A stretch of 59,589 nt of DNA from Glaciecola sp034112105 (GCA_034112105.1 JAWUVZ010000009.1:1-59589); one strand, 5' to 3'. Positions 36,661 to 46,067 are shown, numbered from the stretch's first letter. The notes: generated by a model from the sequence alone, not told the origin. Numbers and translations: made by a program.

Positions 36661-36932
36661 TTGACTAGTAATAATGAGCTTAAAAAAGCCAGTTTAAAGA
36701 CGCTGTGACAATTTTATGGGTACATTTCGTTAAGTTACGAAGTTGTGCCCATACTTTCAATATTAAGTGGTTTTTATGGATGGTGTCGAATGTTAAGCAT
36801 GTATATTACATTCACTCAATTCAATTGCCAATCCACCCATATGTATTGTATTGCTATTTTAACATTACGGTGTCAAAGGCTGTTAATATGCTAAAACACC
36901 TCTATATCATCTATGAAGAAAAGCACTAGCCA

Positions 36933-39086
36933 ATGAAATACATCTCACTACAATCGACCGCATATACAGTGGCCTTAGTCATAGCTTCAGTTTTCTCCAT
37001 TACTTACCTAACACTCCCCAGTATGCCCGACCTACGCGAGTATGTGCTGAAGGCGCAAAGCTATGATGTTGAGGTTATGCGCGATGGTTTGGGTATTCCT
37101 CATATTTACGGCAAGAAAGACGTTGATACCGCATTTGGTCTGGGTTATGTGCAAAGTGAAGACGACTTTGAAACGCTTCAGTCGGTGTTACTCGCAACCA
37201 GAGGGACATTGGCTGCTGAAATAGGATACGGGGCTGCCCAGACGGATTTTGTTGTCCAATTTATGGGCGTATGGGACGCTGTTAACGAAAATTATGATAA
37301 ACAAGTACCAGATAAAATTAAACAGATAGCACAAGCCTATGCGGACGGTGTAAACCTTTATTCTGCAGAAAATCCAGAGCAAGTCAGTCGTTATTTTTTA
37401 CCAGTAACCGGCAAAGATATTGTCGCGGGCTTCACCTTTAAAATGCCCATGTTTTATGGATTTGATAAGATTCTAGGTGACTTAGTTAACTCTGTTGAGG
37501 CTCCCGAGTTTGCCCCGTTGCAAAATGCACTTATTTGGCAACCCGCTAAAACATTGCCCATCGGTAGTCAAGGTATTGCCGTCGCTCCGCATCGTTCAGA
37601 AGACGGGCTCACTCATTTACTAATTAATAGTCATCAACCTCTTACTGGTCCGGTCGCTTGGTATGAAGCACGTTTGCATAGTGATGAAGGTTGGAACATG
37701 GTCGGCTCTACATTCCCTGGTGCGCCCGTTATTATTCATGGGCATAATAATAACTTGGGTTGGTCTAATACAGTGAATAAACCTGATTTAGTCGATATTT
37801 ACCAGTTGACGATTAACCCCAAAAATGACGATCAATATTGGTTAGATGGAAGCTGGAAAGCGTTTCACATAAAGACCGCTAAAATGACCATAAAGTTGTT
37901 CGGTCCGCTGAGGTGGACAGTTAACAAAGAAATCAAAGTATCCGAGCATGGACCGATGATGGAGACTGATAAAGGTTCATTTGCCCTGCGTTGGTCAGGT
38001 ATGAACGAAGTTGGCACTTTACAGTTTATGTTTGCGGCAAATAAAGCCACTAACAAGCAAGAATTTGAAGATGCATTGAAATTGAATACCATGCCCAGTA
38101 TAAATTTTATATATGCAGATAGGGCTGGCAATATTGCACACTACTACAATGCGAAGTTTCCCAAACGCATCGATGGATGGCAATGGGATAAAATTTTACC
38201 AGGCGATCGTTCTGATTTAATTTGGACTGAATTTCATGCTTTTTCAGCGATGCCAAAAACCGTCAATCCGAGTTCTGGTTTAGTATATAATGCCAACAAT
38301 ACACCTTGGATAGCGACCGATGGCGATGACGACGCACAAGAAAATGAATATCCTGAGTCAATGGGGATTGAGACCTCTGTTACTAATCGAGCATTACAAA
38401 TTGAAGAAAAACTAAAAGGTGTAAAGAAAATATCAAAAGGGCTTTTTAAGGAAGTGAAGTACGACCTTTCATACCACCCAAAGTCTTATCAAATCATCGC
38501 ATTAAAGACATGGCTAAGCCAGCAAGCGAGCGAGGGTTTAAGTCAAATTGAACTAGACGCACTTAATTCATTACGCAACTGGAACTTTTCAACGCACAAG
38601 GATAATAAGCAGGCTGCTCTGGCCGTTCTGACAATGACTCCTATACAAAAAGCGAGTGGTGCATCAGTAGAGATGGAAGAGGTTACTCAAGCCTTCAAAA
38701 CCGCGGTCGCTCAACTGGTCAAACATCAGGGCAGTTATGAAGTGCCATACGGTGATGTATATCGCTTGCAACGTGGTGAAAAAAATCTACCAATTAGTGG
38801 CGGCCCCGATATTTTGCGAGCAGTTTATGGCCGGGAAATGGACAACGATGGCCAAATTGAAAATATTGCGGGTGACGGTTTTATGATGTTCGTGTCTTGG
38901 GATAAAAATGGTGTGGTTCAAAGCGAAGCTATTCATCAGTATGGTTCTGCTACTAAGGACAGCACTTCAGTGCATTACAACGACCAAATGGACATGTTTG
39001 TTGCGCAAAAAGAGCGGCTAGTCTTGTTTGAAAGGGCTGAATTAGAAAAGCAGGTGGAGCGTCGCTATCGACCAGGTGCTCAATAA
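36933..39086 (+). CDS. Penicillin-acylase-family Ntn hydrolase (acyl-homoserine-lactone acylase-like)
   Basis: 717 residues with an N-terminal signal or anchor (about 9-30). The alpha-subunit region has VEVMRDGLGIPHIYG and TAFGLGYVQSEDD. The autocatalytic processing site is GSQGIAVAPHRSEDG, with Ser212 as the N-terminal nucleophile of the beta subunit. It reads SQG instead of the more common SNA/SNG. Beta-subunit features include PGAPVIIHGHNNNLGWSNT, NFIYADRAGNIAHYYNAKFP and DGFMMFVSWD. Family members cleave amide bonds of beta-lactams, AHL signals or cyclic lipopeptides. Size and layout fit the AHL acylase side of the family, but the substrate is not established. Confidence 0.9.
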   Translation: MKYISLQSTAYTVALVIASVFSITYLTLPSMPDLREYVLKAQSYDVEVMRDGLGIPHIYGKKDVDTAFGLGYVQSEDDFETLQSVLLATRGTLAAEIGYGAAQTDFVVQFMGVWDAVNENYDKQVPDKIKQIAQAYADGVNLYSAENPEQVSRYFLPVTGKDIVAGFTFKMPMFYGFDKILGDLVNSVEAPEFAPLQNALIWQPAKTLPIGSQGIAVAPHRSEDGLTHLLINSHQPLTGPVAWYEARLHSDEGWNMVGSTFPGAPVIIHGHNNNLGWSNTVNKPDLVDIYQLTINPKNDDQYWLDGSWKAFHIKTAKMTIKLFGPLRWTVNKEIKVSEHGPMMETDKGSFALRWSGMNEVGTLQFMFAANKATNKQEFEDALKLNTMPSINFIYADRAGNIAHYYNAKFPKRIDGWQWDKILPGDRSDLIWTEFHAFSAMPKTVNPSSGLVYNANNTPWIATDGDDDAQENEYPESMGIETSVTNRALQIEEKLKGVKKISKGLFKEVKYDLSYHPKSYQIIALKTWLSQQASEGLSQIELDALNSLRNWNFSTHKDNKQAALAVLTMTPIQKASGASVEMEEVTQAFKTAVAQLVKHQGSYEVPYGDVYRLQRGEKNLPISGGPDILRAVYGREMDNDGQIENIAGDGFMMFVSWDKNGVVQSEAIHQYGSATKDSTSVHYNDQMDMFVAQKERLVLFERAELEKQVERRYRPGAQ

Positions 39087-39217
39087 GATTGAGTAATAAC
39101 TATGGTCTGTTCGTAATCTTATGTTACTTGCGTAAAGTCGCATTTGTTGCATACGCTTAGCATAAGGTTTAACCTTTCTCTAATATGAATTTGTAGCCGA
39201 AAATCAAGAATGTTCCC

Positions 39218-41122
39218 ATGCCTCGATTAGTTACTGCTTTTAATAAACACCGCTTATTTAGCTATTGGTTCTTAATTTACTTAGCTATTTTTTGCAATAT
39301 CACTTTTTCTGTTCATGCCAGCGCGCAATCTATCCCGACTATTAACGTCTCTCAAAAATATCAAACTGGCGAAGTCAAATTGGACGGGGAGTGGGGTTTT
39401 TACTGGGGTGAATGGTTGCCATTAGATGAGATAGATAGCAATAAGTACCTGATCCAAACTATTCCTAAGTTGGATTTTTTAACGAATATTGTCAAAAATG
39501 ATGACGGGAATTCGCCGCCTTTTGTATATGGCTACGGCACTTATCTTCTGAAAATTGATGGGCTACAGGGAGTATTTCAACAACCCGCTATTCACATGCG
39601 CAGTGTCAGTGATGCATGGCAAGCTTGGTGGGTAAATGTCGATGGAAGTAGTCGATATCTTGGTGAGTCAGGTAAAATATCCAGAGATGGTAATAACCAG
39701 CAACATCGCTATAGGACGACAATCTTAGATTTACCTGCCGATAGTAGCAAGGGCACCTTGGTTATTTACCTGTCGAGTCATACGTCTAGCCGAGCGGGTT
39801 TATTCGCGGTACCAGTGATACAAGAACATGAGCAAGTAAGCCGAGGTATCTATATCGATTTAGCGAATAGAATCTTACTTGTTGGTGTTGGTCTTTTTGT
39901 GGTGATGCAAAATCTGATTTTTTATGTTCAACGTCCAAAGGAAAAAACATTAATATTGTTAGTTATATTCGGCCTTGCCGGATTAATGAGAGGCTTAGTA
40001 TCTTCGGACTATTTTTATGTGTTCGTAGGAGACCCCAGCCACTTTTCTACTATCTCTAGACTTGAATATTTGTTGATTATTTGGCCAGCGGTAGCGGGCG
40101 TGCATTTCTTCGCAAATCTTTGTCCGTTTAGAGGAGATAAACAGTTTGTACAATTTAATTATGGCATATTGATACTCACTATTATGGCAACTTGGTTGTT
40201 ACCTATGCAGACAATTATGCTCTATTTGTTTGTATATCAGACTGTTTTGTTATTTATTGCGACCAGTGTTCTGGTGATCGTTGCTAATGGCATTATAAAA
40301 AGGATGCCGGGCTCGCAGTCATTAATGATGAGTCTGCTGCCGTTAATATTGGCAGTGTGTAATGACATATACGCGACTTATGCTAGCCAATATAATTTGT
40401 TTGTTACTGAGTATGCTTTGTTTTTATTCTTTTTTATGCAATCTCAAATTCATGCATCGCATTATTTAAGTGCGCTGGAAACCGCACAACACCTGAGTAA
40501 TCATCTGCAGCAAGAAATAGGTCTTAAAACTGAAGAGTTATCTGTTCGTAATCAAATGCTCGAAACTAGAGCGATTGATTTAGAACAGCAGCGAAATAAA
40601 ATAAAACAACTGTCACAAATTGATCATCTAACTGGATTGCTTAATAGGCAGACATTAGATGAATACTCACAAAATCAGTTTAAGCATAGTCAAGATAATC
40701 AACTTCCGCTATCTGTTATCATGATGGATATTGATAATTTTAAGAGTATAAACGATCAATTTGGGCATGGAGTCGGCGACGATTGCCTGAAGTTTGTTGC
40801 TCTTTATTTAGCCACTAGTGGGCTGCGTAAACTCGATATTGTGGCTCGTTATGGTGGTGAGGAAATATTAATATTATTACCTAATACTGATTTAGTTGCG
40901 GCTGAAATTATAACGAGACGCATTTGTGAAGGTCTCAGCAGTAAATCAGTTGTTGGCGATCATCCCCCAATAACATTAACGGCAAGCTTTGGTGTTGCCG
41001 AGCGCATGATTAGCAATGTAAATCGCATTGAAGACCTTATCGATGAAGCAGATAAGGCTCTGTATAGCGCAAAGAAAAGCGGAAAAAACCGGGTTGAAGT
41101 TGCAGATATGCCCAGACAATAG
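39218..41122 (+). CDS. Membrane diguanylate cyclase with 7TMR-DISM-type sensor
   Basis: 634 residues. Signal peptide or first helix (YWFLIYLAIFCNITFSVHAS), an extracytoplasmic beta-rich domain at about 40-205 with the DISM-like VKLDGEWGFYWGEWL, seven transmembrane helices at about 210-410, a short coiled coil, and a GGDEF domain from about 462 to 630. The active site is ARYGGEEILILLP, and an RxxD inhibitory site (RKLD) lies five residues before it, so the enzyme is probably active and product-inhibited. It should make c-di-GMP in response to a periplasmic ligand. It is monocistronic. Confidence 0.94.
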   Translation: MPRLVTAFNKHRLFSYWFLIYLAIFCNITFSVHASAQSIPTINVSQKYQTGEVKLDGEWGFYWGEWLPLDEIDSNKYLIQTIPKLDFLTNIVKNDDGNSPPFVYGYGTYLLKIDGLQGVFQQPAIHMRSVSDAWQAWWVNVDGSSRYLGESGKISRDGNNQQHRYRTTILDLPADSSKGTLVIYLSSHTSSRAGLFAVPVIQEHEQVSRGIYIDLANRILLVGVGLFVVMQNLIFYVQRPKEKTLILLVIFGLAGLMRGLVSSDYFYVFVGDPSHFSTISRLEYLLIIWPAVAGVHFFANLCPFRGDKQFVQFNYGILILTIMATWLLPMQTIMLYLFVYQTVLLFIATSVLVIVANGIIKRMPGSQSLMMSLLPLILAVCNDIYATYASQYNLFVTEYALFLFFFMQSQIHASHYLSALETAQHLSNHLQQEIGLKTEELSVRNQMLETRAIDLEQQRNKIKQLSQIDHLTGLLNRQTLDEYSQNQFKHSQDNQLPLSVIMMDIDNFKSINDQFGHGVGDDCLKFVALYLATSGLRKLDIVARYGGEEILILLPNTDLVAAEIITRRICEGLSSKSVVGDHPPITLTASFGVAERMISNVNRIEDLIDEADKALYSAKKSGKNRVEVADMPRQ

Positions 41123-41287
41123 ATTCCAGTTAAGTCAACAAATAATGTGTTCATATCAGCAATGAGGTTCGGTGACTTTTATACTATGTACTGCACTAGA
41201 CTTCTTAATAATATGCTAAAAGAATGATCCCAATACAATCTGCATGCTATTATTTCATTACGTTTTATCCAAACCTAACTAAGTGCT

Positions 41288-42058
41288 ATGTACGACATTC
41301 CCCAAATTGATTTAAAAGGCAAAGTATCATCTTCAGAGTGGCAAACAAGAGTAGAGTTAGCAGCGTGCTATCGACTATTGGTTTTGCACGGATGGGATGA
41401 TTTAATTCACACCCATGTGTCAGCGCGTATCCCTGGTACTGAAGACTTACTCATCAATGCGTTTGGACTCGCTTTTGAAGAAGTAACGGCGTCTAATTTA
41501 GTTAAGATTGATATTGAAGGTAATGTAATTGATAAAGAATCCCCATTCTCTATTAACCCTGCTGGTTTTACAATTCATAGTGCAGTGCATATATCGCGGC
41601 CTGAGGCGCAATGTGCTTTGCATCTTCATCATGCAGACGCCATTGCTGTTGCAAGTGATAAAGCCGGGTTACAACCGTATAGCCAATACTCAGCCTTTGC
41701 CTTAGCTAGTATAAGTTACCATGATTACGAGGGCTTGGCGGTTAACCCTGACGAGATTAAACGACTACAAACTAATTTAGGTAACGCTAACTTTATGCTG
41801 CTTCGAAATCATGGTGTATTAACTATGGGAAATACGATAGGTGACGCGTTTATGCATATGTATGACTTGCTTCGCGCTTGTGAAATACAAGTAAAAATGC
41901 AGACCACCAATAATCCGTTAACAACCGTGAATCAATCCATTATCGATGATATTAAAGCACAAGCGAATATTGTGCATACCGGCTTAACCGGCGGACAAAA
42001 AGCTTGGCCGGCAATGATGCGCAGAGTAAAACGTGCTTATCCAGAGTTTGATTCGTAA
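41288..42058 (+). CDS. Class II aldolase/adducin family protein
   Basis: 256 residues. Zinc ligands are visible in IHTHVSARIPG, CALHLHHADAIAVA and FMLLRNHGVLTMG, the standard class II aldolase/adducin pattern. Its central region GLAFEEVTASNLVKIDIEGN is typical of the adducin-like subgroup, for which activities range from sugar-phosphate aldolases to uncharacterised lyases. It lies 87 bp before an enolase-superfamily dehydratase gene on the same strand, so a role in acid-sugar breakdown is plausible. Not a confirmed fuculose- or rhamnulose-phosphate aldolase. Confidence 0.9.
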   Translation: MYDIPQIDLKGKVSSSEWQTRVELAACYRLLVLHGWDDLIHTHVSARIPGTEDLLINAFGLAFEEVTASNLVKIDIEGNVIDKESPFSINPAGFTIHSAVHISRPEAQCALHLHHADAIAVASDKAGLQPYSQYSAFALASISYHDYEGLAVNPDEIKRLQTNLGNANFMLLRNHGVLTMGNTIGDAFMHMYDLLRACEIQVKMQTTNNPLTTVNQSIIDDIKAQANIVHTGLTGGQKAWPAMMRRVKRAYPEFDS

Positions 42059-42145
42059 GTACAAGAACATAAAATAAAATAACACCGACTCGCGTTCATC
42101 CTATAAGACGATGGTCCAAAAAGTAACTTATTGTGAGAAATAAAA

Positions 42146-43321
42146 ATGAAAGTAACCCATGTAGAAATTTTCGATATTCATTGTCCTGAGCGCACGTCCT
42201 GGCATCCTGTTTTTGTGCGCGTACATACAGATGAGGGTATTCATGGGCTTGGCGAGGCAGGATTAGCTTATGATTGGGGGCATAGTGCGGCAGCTGCCAT
42301 GGTCAAGGAAATAGTCGAAGCCGTTCTGATTGGTTTCGACCCATTCAAAACTGAATTGTTGTGGTCTCGTATGTTACGTGAAAGCTTTTGGGGCTTAGGC
42401 GGCGGACCTGTTCTATATGCAGCAATGAGCGCCATTGATACTGCTCTGTGGGATATTAAAGGTAAGGCATTAAATGTGCCTGTGTATCAGCTATTAGGCG
42501 GCAAAACGAATGATAACCTGCGAACCTATGCCAGCCAGTTGCAGTTCGATTGGAGTCAAGACTGCATTAAAATGCTAACCCCCGACGATTATGCCCGAGC
42601 TGCTAGTAAAGCAATGGCAGAGGGCTATGATGCGGTCAAAGTTGATCCTATTGTGTACGATGCAAATGGTGACTCGAGTTATGACCGCACAAAGCTATTT
42701 ACACCAAAACAGATGAAGTTGTTTGGTGATCGTATGCGCGCTATTCGCAAAGAAGTGGGTGACGATGTTGATATTATTTTTGAAGCACACTCGCTGATGG
42801 GATGTGCCTCGGCTATTCAAATGGGCTCGATTGTTGAAGAGGTGGGGTGCATGATGTATGAAGAACCCGTGAGCTATCTAAATTCGGCAGTACACAAAAA
42901 GGTATCTGAGAATGTAAAAGTACCTATTGCTGGTGGTGAACGTTTGTATCATCGCTGGGATGCTAGGCCTTATTTTGAAGATCAGAGCATTGATGTATTA
43001 CAACCAGATGTTGGATTGTGTGGCGGCTTTACCGAAGCGAAAAAAGTGTGTGACTATGCTGATGTATACGACATAAGAATACAGGCGCATGTGTGTGGTG
43101 GCCCTGTGGCAACGGCTGCGTCATTACAATTAGAAGCGGCTATTCCAAACTTTCTAATTCACGAGCATCACACTTACGCAATAAAATCATGGAACAGAGA
43201 ACTGTGTATTCAAGATTACCAACCTGTTAATGGCAAATTTAAAGTGCCTGATTTACCGGGTATTGGTATTGAATTAAATGACAAAATTGTGAAGCGTTCC
43301 CCACATGTAACCGTCAGATAA
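42146..43321 (+). CDS. Enolase-superfamily sugar-acid dehydratase (mandelate racemase/muconate lactonizing type)
   Basis: 391 residues. An N-terminal capping domain (1-125) precedes a TIM barrel. Metal ligands are E213 in IIFEAHSLMG, E239 in MYEEPVSYLN and E265 in IAGGERLY. H215, two residues after the first ligand, and H315 in IQAHVCGGPVATAAS match the acid/base pair of the galactonate/mannonate dehydratase subgroup. The first ligand is Glu rather than the more usual Asp. It should dehydrate a C5-C6 aldonic acid to a 2-keto-3-deoxy acid. The exact sugar is unknown; neighbours suggest an L-fuconate- or galactonate-like substrate. Confidence 0.88.
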   Translation: MKVTHVEIFDIHCPERTSWHPVFVRVHTDEGIHGLGEAGLAYDWGHSAAAAMVKEIVEAVLIGFDPFKTELLWSRMLRESFWGLGGGPVLYAAMSAIDTALWDIKGKALNVPVYQLLGGKTNDNLRTYASQLQFDWSQDCIKMLTPDDYARAASKAMAEGYDAVKVDPIVYDANGDSSYDRTKLFTPKQMKLFGDRMRAIRKEVGDDVDIIFEAHSLMGCASAIQMGSIVEEVGCMMYEEPVSYLNSAVHKKVSENVKVPIAGGERLYHRWDARPYFEDQSIDVLQPDVGLCGGFTEAKKVCDYADVYDIRIQAHVCGGPVATAASLQLEAAIPNFLIHEHHTYAIKSWNRELCIQDYQPVNGKFKVPDLPGIGIELNDKIVKRSPHVTVR

Positions 43322-43352
43322 GCTGCCTATTGTAGCTAATCACTCGTCTTAG

Positions 43353-44330
43353 CTATAAGCTAATTTGACTGAACTGATAAACCCGAAAAGCGTTGTCGAA
43401 GTACAGCGCTTTTTTATGCTTGGCATCCAATAACCTTTGTTCAACCAGTTGATCCAGCACTTCAAAACTCTGTTGCCAATAATTTTCGTAACTCAGTGAC
43501 AACTGACACAGCGGAAAGTTACTCGCTAACATAACATTAGCTACCCCAAACACATCAATACAATGCAATAAAACTGCTTGGATTTGAACTTTATCATAAC
43601 TGCGTTCAATCATTTCAAAGCCCGAACATTTTACGTAAATGTTAGGCAACTGAGCTAATAATTGAGTATTGATTTTCCAGTCATTAAAGACTGCATTGAG
43701 TTGTCCATTAAGGTCAAATGCCGTTGGCGCAAAGCCAGCGTGATCAAGCACCAGTTTTAACTTTGGAAGGCGCTGAAAAAAACTAAAAACCTGCACCACC
43801 AACTCACGATTGTTAACATCGCATTGAAGTTCAAATATGCCATTGTATGTCGCTAAAATGCCTAAATTTATAAAAGAATTTGTATTCTCTAACAACGTTG
43901 TTATACGCTGTGCATGCTGTTTTTCGACGGCTTTCTGATATAGGTCTGTTGTCTGTTCAATGTTTTCTAACGGTTCTAATATATGGCGAATACCAACGGC
44001 ACTTTGCTGTTGTAATTGCTTATCTAGTTCAGTTATAAACTCCGCTGGTTCAAGGGTAATATCTATGAAGCCGATGGAACGCTGTGGTAGGCTAGCTCGC
44101 TGCTCTACATTCACAAGCTCACGATGCCCTTTTTTATTGTCAAAACCAGCCTCAATATGTACATAACCAGCAATTGAAAAGCCGGTTTGCTTTTGTAAAT
44201 CGCTATCACTATAGCTATTACAAATACGTTTTTTATCAGGCCATTCAGGGGGGAACTCAGGCTTTAGCCAGTCATATTCGCCGTGCTTTAAATCAAATAA
44301 ATGGACGTGAGGATCAATAATATTTTTCAT
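43353..44330 (-). CDS. Amidohydrolase-2 family lactonase (L-fuconolactonase-like)
   Basis: 325 residues. The TIM-barrel amidohydrolase begins with IDPHVHLFDLKHGEYDWLKP, the H-x-H and Y-x-W pattern typical of fuconolactonase and related sugar-lactone hydrolases. Further features are VGIRHILEP, KLVLDHAGFAP, YVKCSGFEM and VMLASNFPLCQ. It would open an aldonolactone to the free acid. It lies 3 bp after an SDR gene on the same strand, and convergent with the dehydratase gene. An epimerase or decarboxylase function is possible but less likely. Confidence 0.85.
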   Translation of the reverse strand: MKNIIDPHVHLFDLKHGEYDWLKPEFPPEWPDKKRICNSYSDSDLQKQTGFSIAGYVHIEAGFDNKKGHRELVNVEQRASLPQRSIGFIDITLEPAEFITELDKQLQQQSAVGIRHILEPLENIEQTTDLYQKAVEKQHAQRITTLLENTNSFINLGILATYNGIFELQCDVNNRELVVQVFSFFQRLPKLKLVLDHAGFAPTAFDLNGQLNAVFNDWKINTQLLAQLPNIYVKCSGFEMIERSYDKVQIQAVLLHCIDVFGVANVMLASNFPLCQLSLSYENYWQQSFEVLDQLVEQRLLDAKHKKALYFDNAFRVYQFSQISL

Positions 44331-44333
44331 ACA

Positions 44334-45059
44334 TCAACCTGCTGTATAGCCGCCATCCATTACTTGCAAAGACCCGGTCACAAAACTAGCGTCCTCTGAT
44401 GCTAAGAAATAAGCCATAGCCGCTACTTCTTCAGGTTGTCCAATGCGACCTAATGGCTGTATTGCCGCTTCTTGCGCATGAACGTCGGCCTTATCAGCGC
44501 CACTTTGCTCGCAGTATTGGTCAATAGCATTGTGATATAGCGGGGTTTCTATTGTTCCTGGACATAATGCATTCGCGCGAATATTGAATTTTGCATAATC
44601 CAAAGCCGTCGTTTTGGCCATTGATGCTAATGCGTGTTTACTTAAGCCATAGGCGAAAGAGTTTGTCTTAGCGACAAGCGCTTGCTCCGAGGCAATATAT
44701 AGAATAACGCCCTTGCCATTGGATTTCATTGAAGGCAGTACTGCCTGCGTCGCTGAAAATGCACCCTTCACATTTAGATTAAACAACGCTAACAATTCAG
44801 CTTCTGAAGTAGCCTCAATATTTGCAGAAAAATGTTTGCCTGCATTACATATCAGTAAGTTTATGCTGTGTTTATTCGCAATATCGGCAATGACACTGCA
44901 AACAGCTGAATGATTTGTCACATCGCATTCAACAAATTGGCCATGAATACCAGGTTGAATATCTAAGTTGAACACGTTAAATCCATTCGCTTCAAACTTA
45001 GCCGCAATTGCTAGGCCTATTCCGGAACTGCCGCCCGTAAGTACAAGTGTTTTTTGCAT
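44334..45059 (-). CDS. Short-chain dehydrogenase/reductase
   Basis: 241 residues, classical SDR. The cofactor motif is TGGSSGIGLAIAAKFE at residues 8-23. Asp-containing FNLDIQPG favours NAD(H). The NAG motif is LLICNAGKHFS, and the catalytic Tyr and Lys are in SFAYGLSKHALASMAK. The C-terminal PLGRIGQPEEVAAMAYFLAS and FVTGSLQVMDGGYTAG are standard. Next to a fuconolactonase-like gene, it is probably a sugar 1-dehydrogenase or 2-keto-3-deoxy-acid dehydrogenase. Substrate is unproven. Confidence 0.92.
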   Translation of the reverse strand: MQKTLVLTGGSSGIGLAIAAKFEANGFNVFNLDIQPGIHGQFVECDVTNHSAVCSVIADIANKHSINLLICNAGKHFSANIEATSEAELLALFNLNVKGAFSATQAVLPSMKSNGKGVILYIASEQALVAKTNSFAYGLSKHALASMAKTTALDYAKFNIRANALCPGTIETPLYHNAIDQYCEQSGADKADVHAQEAAIQPLGRIGQPEEVAAMAYFLASEDASFVTGSLQVMDGGYTAG

Positions 45060-45228
45060 CTTGATATCTTCACTACTATTAATGGTATTTAGGGAATATT
45101 AACAAGATCCCGGATATGAGACGAGTATGACTTAATTGGCTGCGTATTCAAAACTGCTGACATAAATTTCCAGTTTAAATGCTAACAAAGCTGCGCAGGC
45201 ATTCATTATTCATCCTCTAATATACTTC

Positions 45229-45255
45229 AGCTAATGCAGCTAATGCAGCTAATGC
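45229..45255. repeat. Three tandem 9-bp repeats at the end of the Cache-protein gene
   Basis: Three exact copies of AGCTAATGC, flanked by TTCAG on both sides. Read on the minus strand in the frame of the Cache protein, each copy supplies one TAG, giving three in-frame stops in a row (45249, 45240, 45231). Confidence 0.85.
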
Positions 45256-46067
45256 TTCAGTTGCGCCACAACAAACCAATCCATACTAGGGATATAACTG
45301 GATACTAAGTATTGACCTTTCACAGCAGCGTTATTGACATAGTTGAATGGTTGAGGTGCAAGCAACGTTCGTGCTGTCTGTGCAGAATACAGTTGCTCTA
45401 AATTAAATTGACCGGCCATTTTAGGATTGGGGTGAACCTGAACTTTACCGACACTATCAACTAGAAATAGCTCGCCATATTTATTCAAAGGCGACTTAGC
45501 CAACGTTTTAATAACCCCGTTAAATGAAGTTGCTATACCGGAAAGACCCTTCCCGTTTGGCTGTCGATAGTTAACATAAAGGTCGACACGATTTTTATTT
45601 TTGTCATGATAAACACTAATAAGGTTTTGCTCATCACTTTCTAAGTAAGCAAAATACCACGTATCAATTTCGGGTACTAAAACACGTAAAAAACCCTCGT
45701 GATTCCAATATTTATTGCTTTGTGTATCGGCAAAAGATGCACTAGTGAGCTCGTATTCGCTGACCAAATAACGTAGCTTACTTACTAATGTATGTTCGCC
45801 TGCGAGTGAAAACCCGTCATCGACCCATTGGTGAATATGCGTGTCGTTGGCAATTGTATTGGCTAGCATCTTCATACTAGAAATTCGTTTGTCGATGGTG
45901 CCAGCAATGTTTTGCATTGTCAGTGCGACAACGGATCCAGCATTATCATTAGCATAAAGCTTATCTGACACTTGCTCAGCTGAATGCACAACAAACGCGA
46001 AGTAGGATAGGCTGAAAAGGATAGTCACTCTAATTAATGTAACGTTAATTGTGTTTTTTGAACCCAT
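45249..46067 (-). CDS. Orphan periplasmic Cache-domain sensor protein
   Basis: 272 residues. One N-terminal signal or anchor helix (VTLIRVTILFSLSYFAFVVH, about 9-28) and then a double-Cache sensor domain to the end, with DKRISSMKMLANTIANDTHI, VDLYVNYRQPNGKGLSGIAT, GELFLVDSVGKVQVHPNP and the terminal SYIPSMDWFVVAQLKH. In chemoreceptors and diguanylate cyclases this last strand is followed by a second transmembrane helix and an output domain. Here translation stops at three tandem TAG codons, and I found no output domain in the next 190 bp. Either a stand-alone sensing/binding protein or the truncated front of a receptor. Confidence 0.82.
   Translation of the reverse strand: MGSKNTINVTLIRVTILFSLSYFAFVVHSAEQVSDKLYANDNAGSVVALTMQNIAGTIDKRISSMKMLANTIANDTHIHQWVDDGFSLAGEHTLVSKLRYLVSEYELTSASFADTQSNKYWNHEGFLRVLVPEIDTWYFAYLESDEQNLISVYHDKNKNRVDLYVNYRQPNGKGLSGIATSFNGVIKTLAKSPLNKYGELFLVDSVGKVQVHPNPKMAGQFNLEQLYSAQTARTLLAPQPFNYVNNAAVKGQYLVSSYIPSMDWFVVAQLKH

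Noticed and set aside
36705..36929. 74-codon open frame between the oligopeptidase and acylase genes
   Set aside because: No ribosome-binding site, unusual composition rich in His/Tyr/Ile and no family resemblance; probably chance in an AT-rich spacer.
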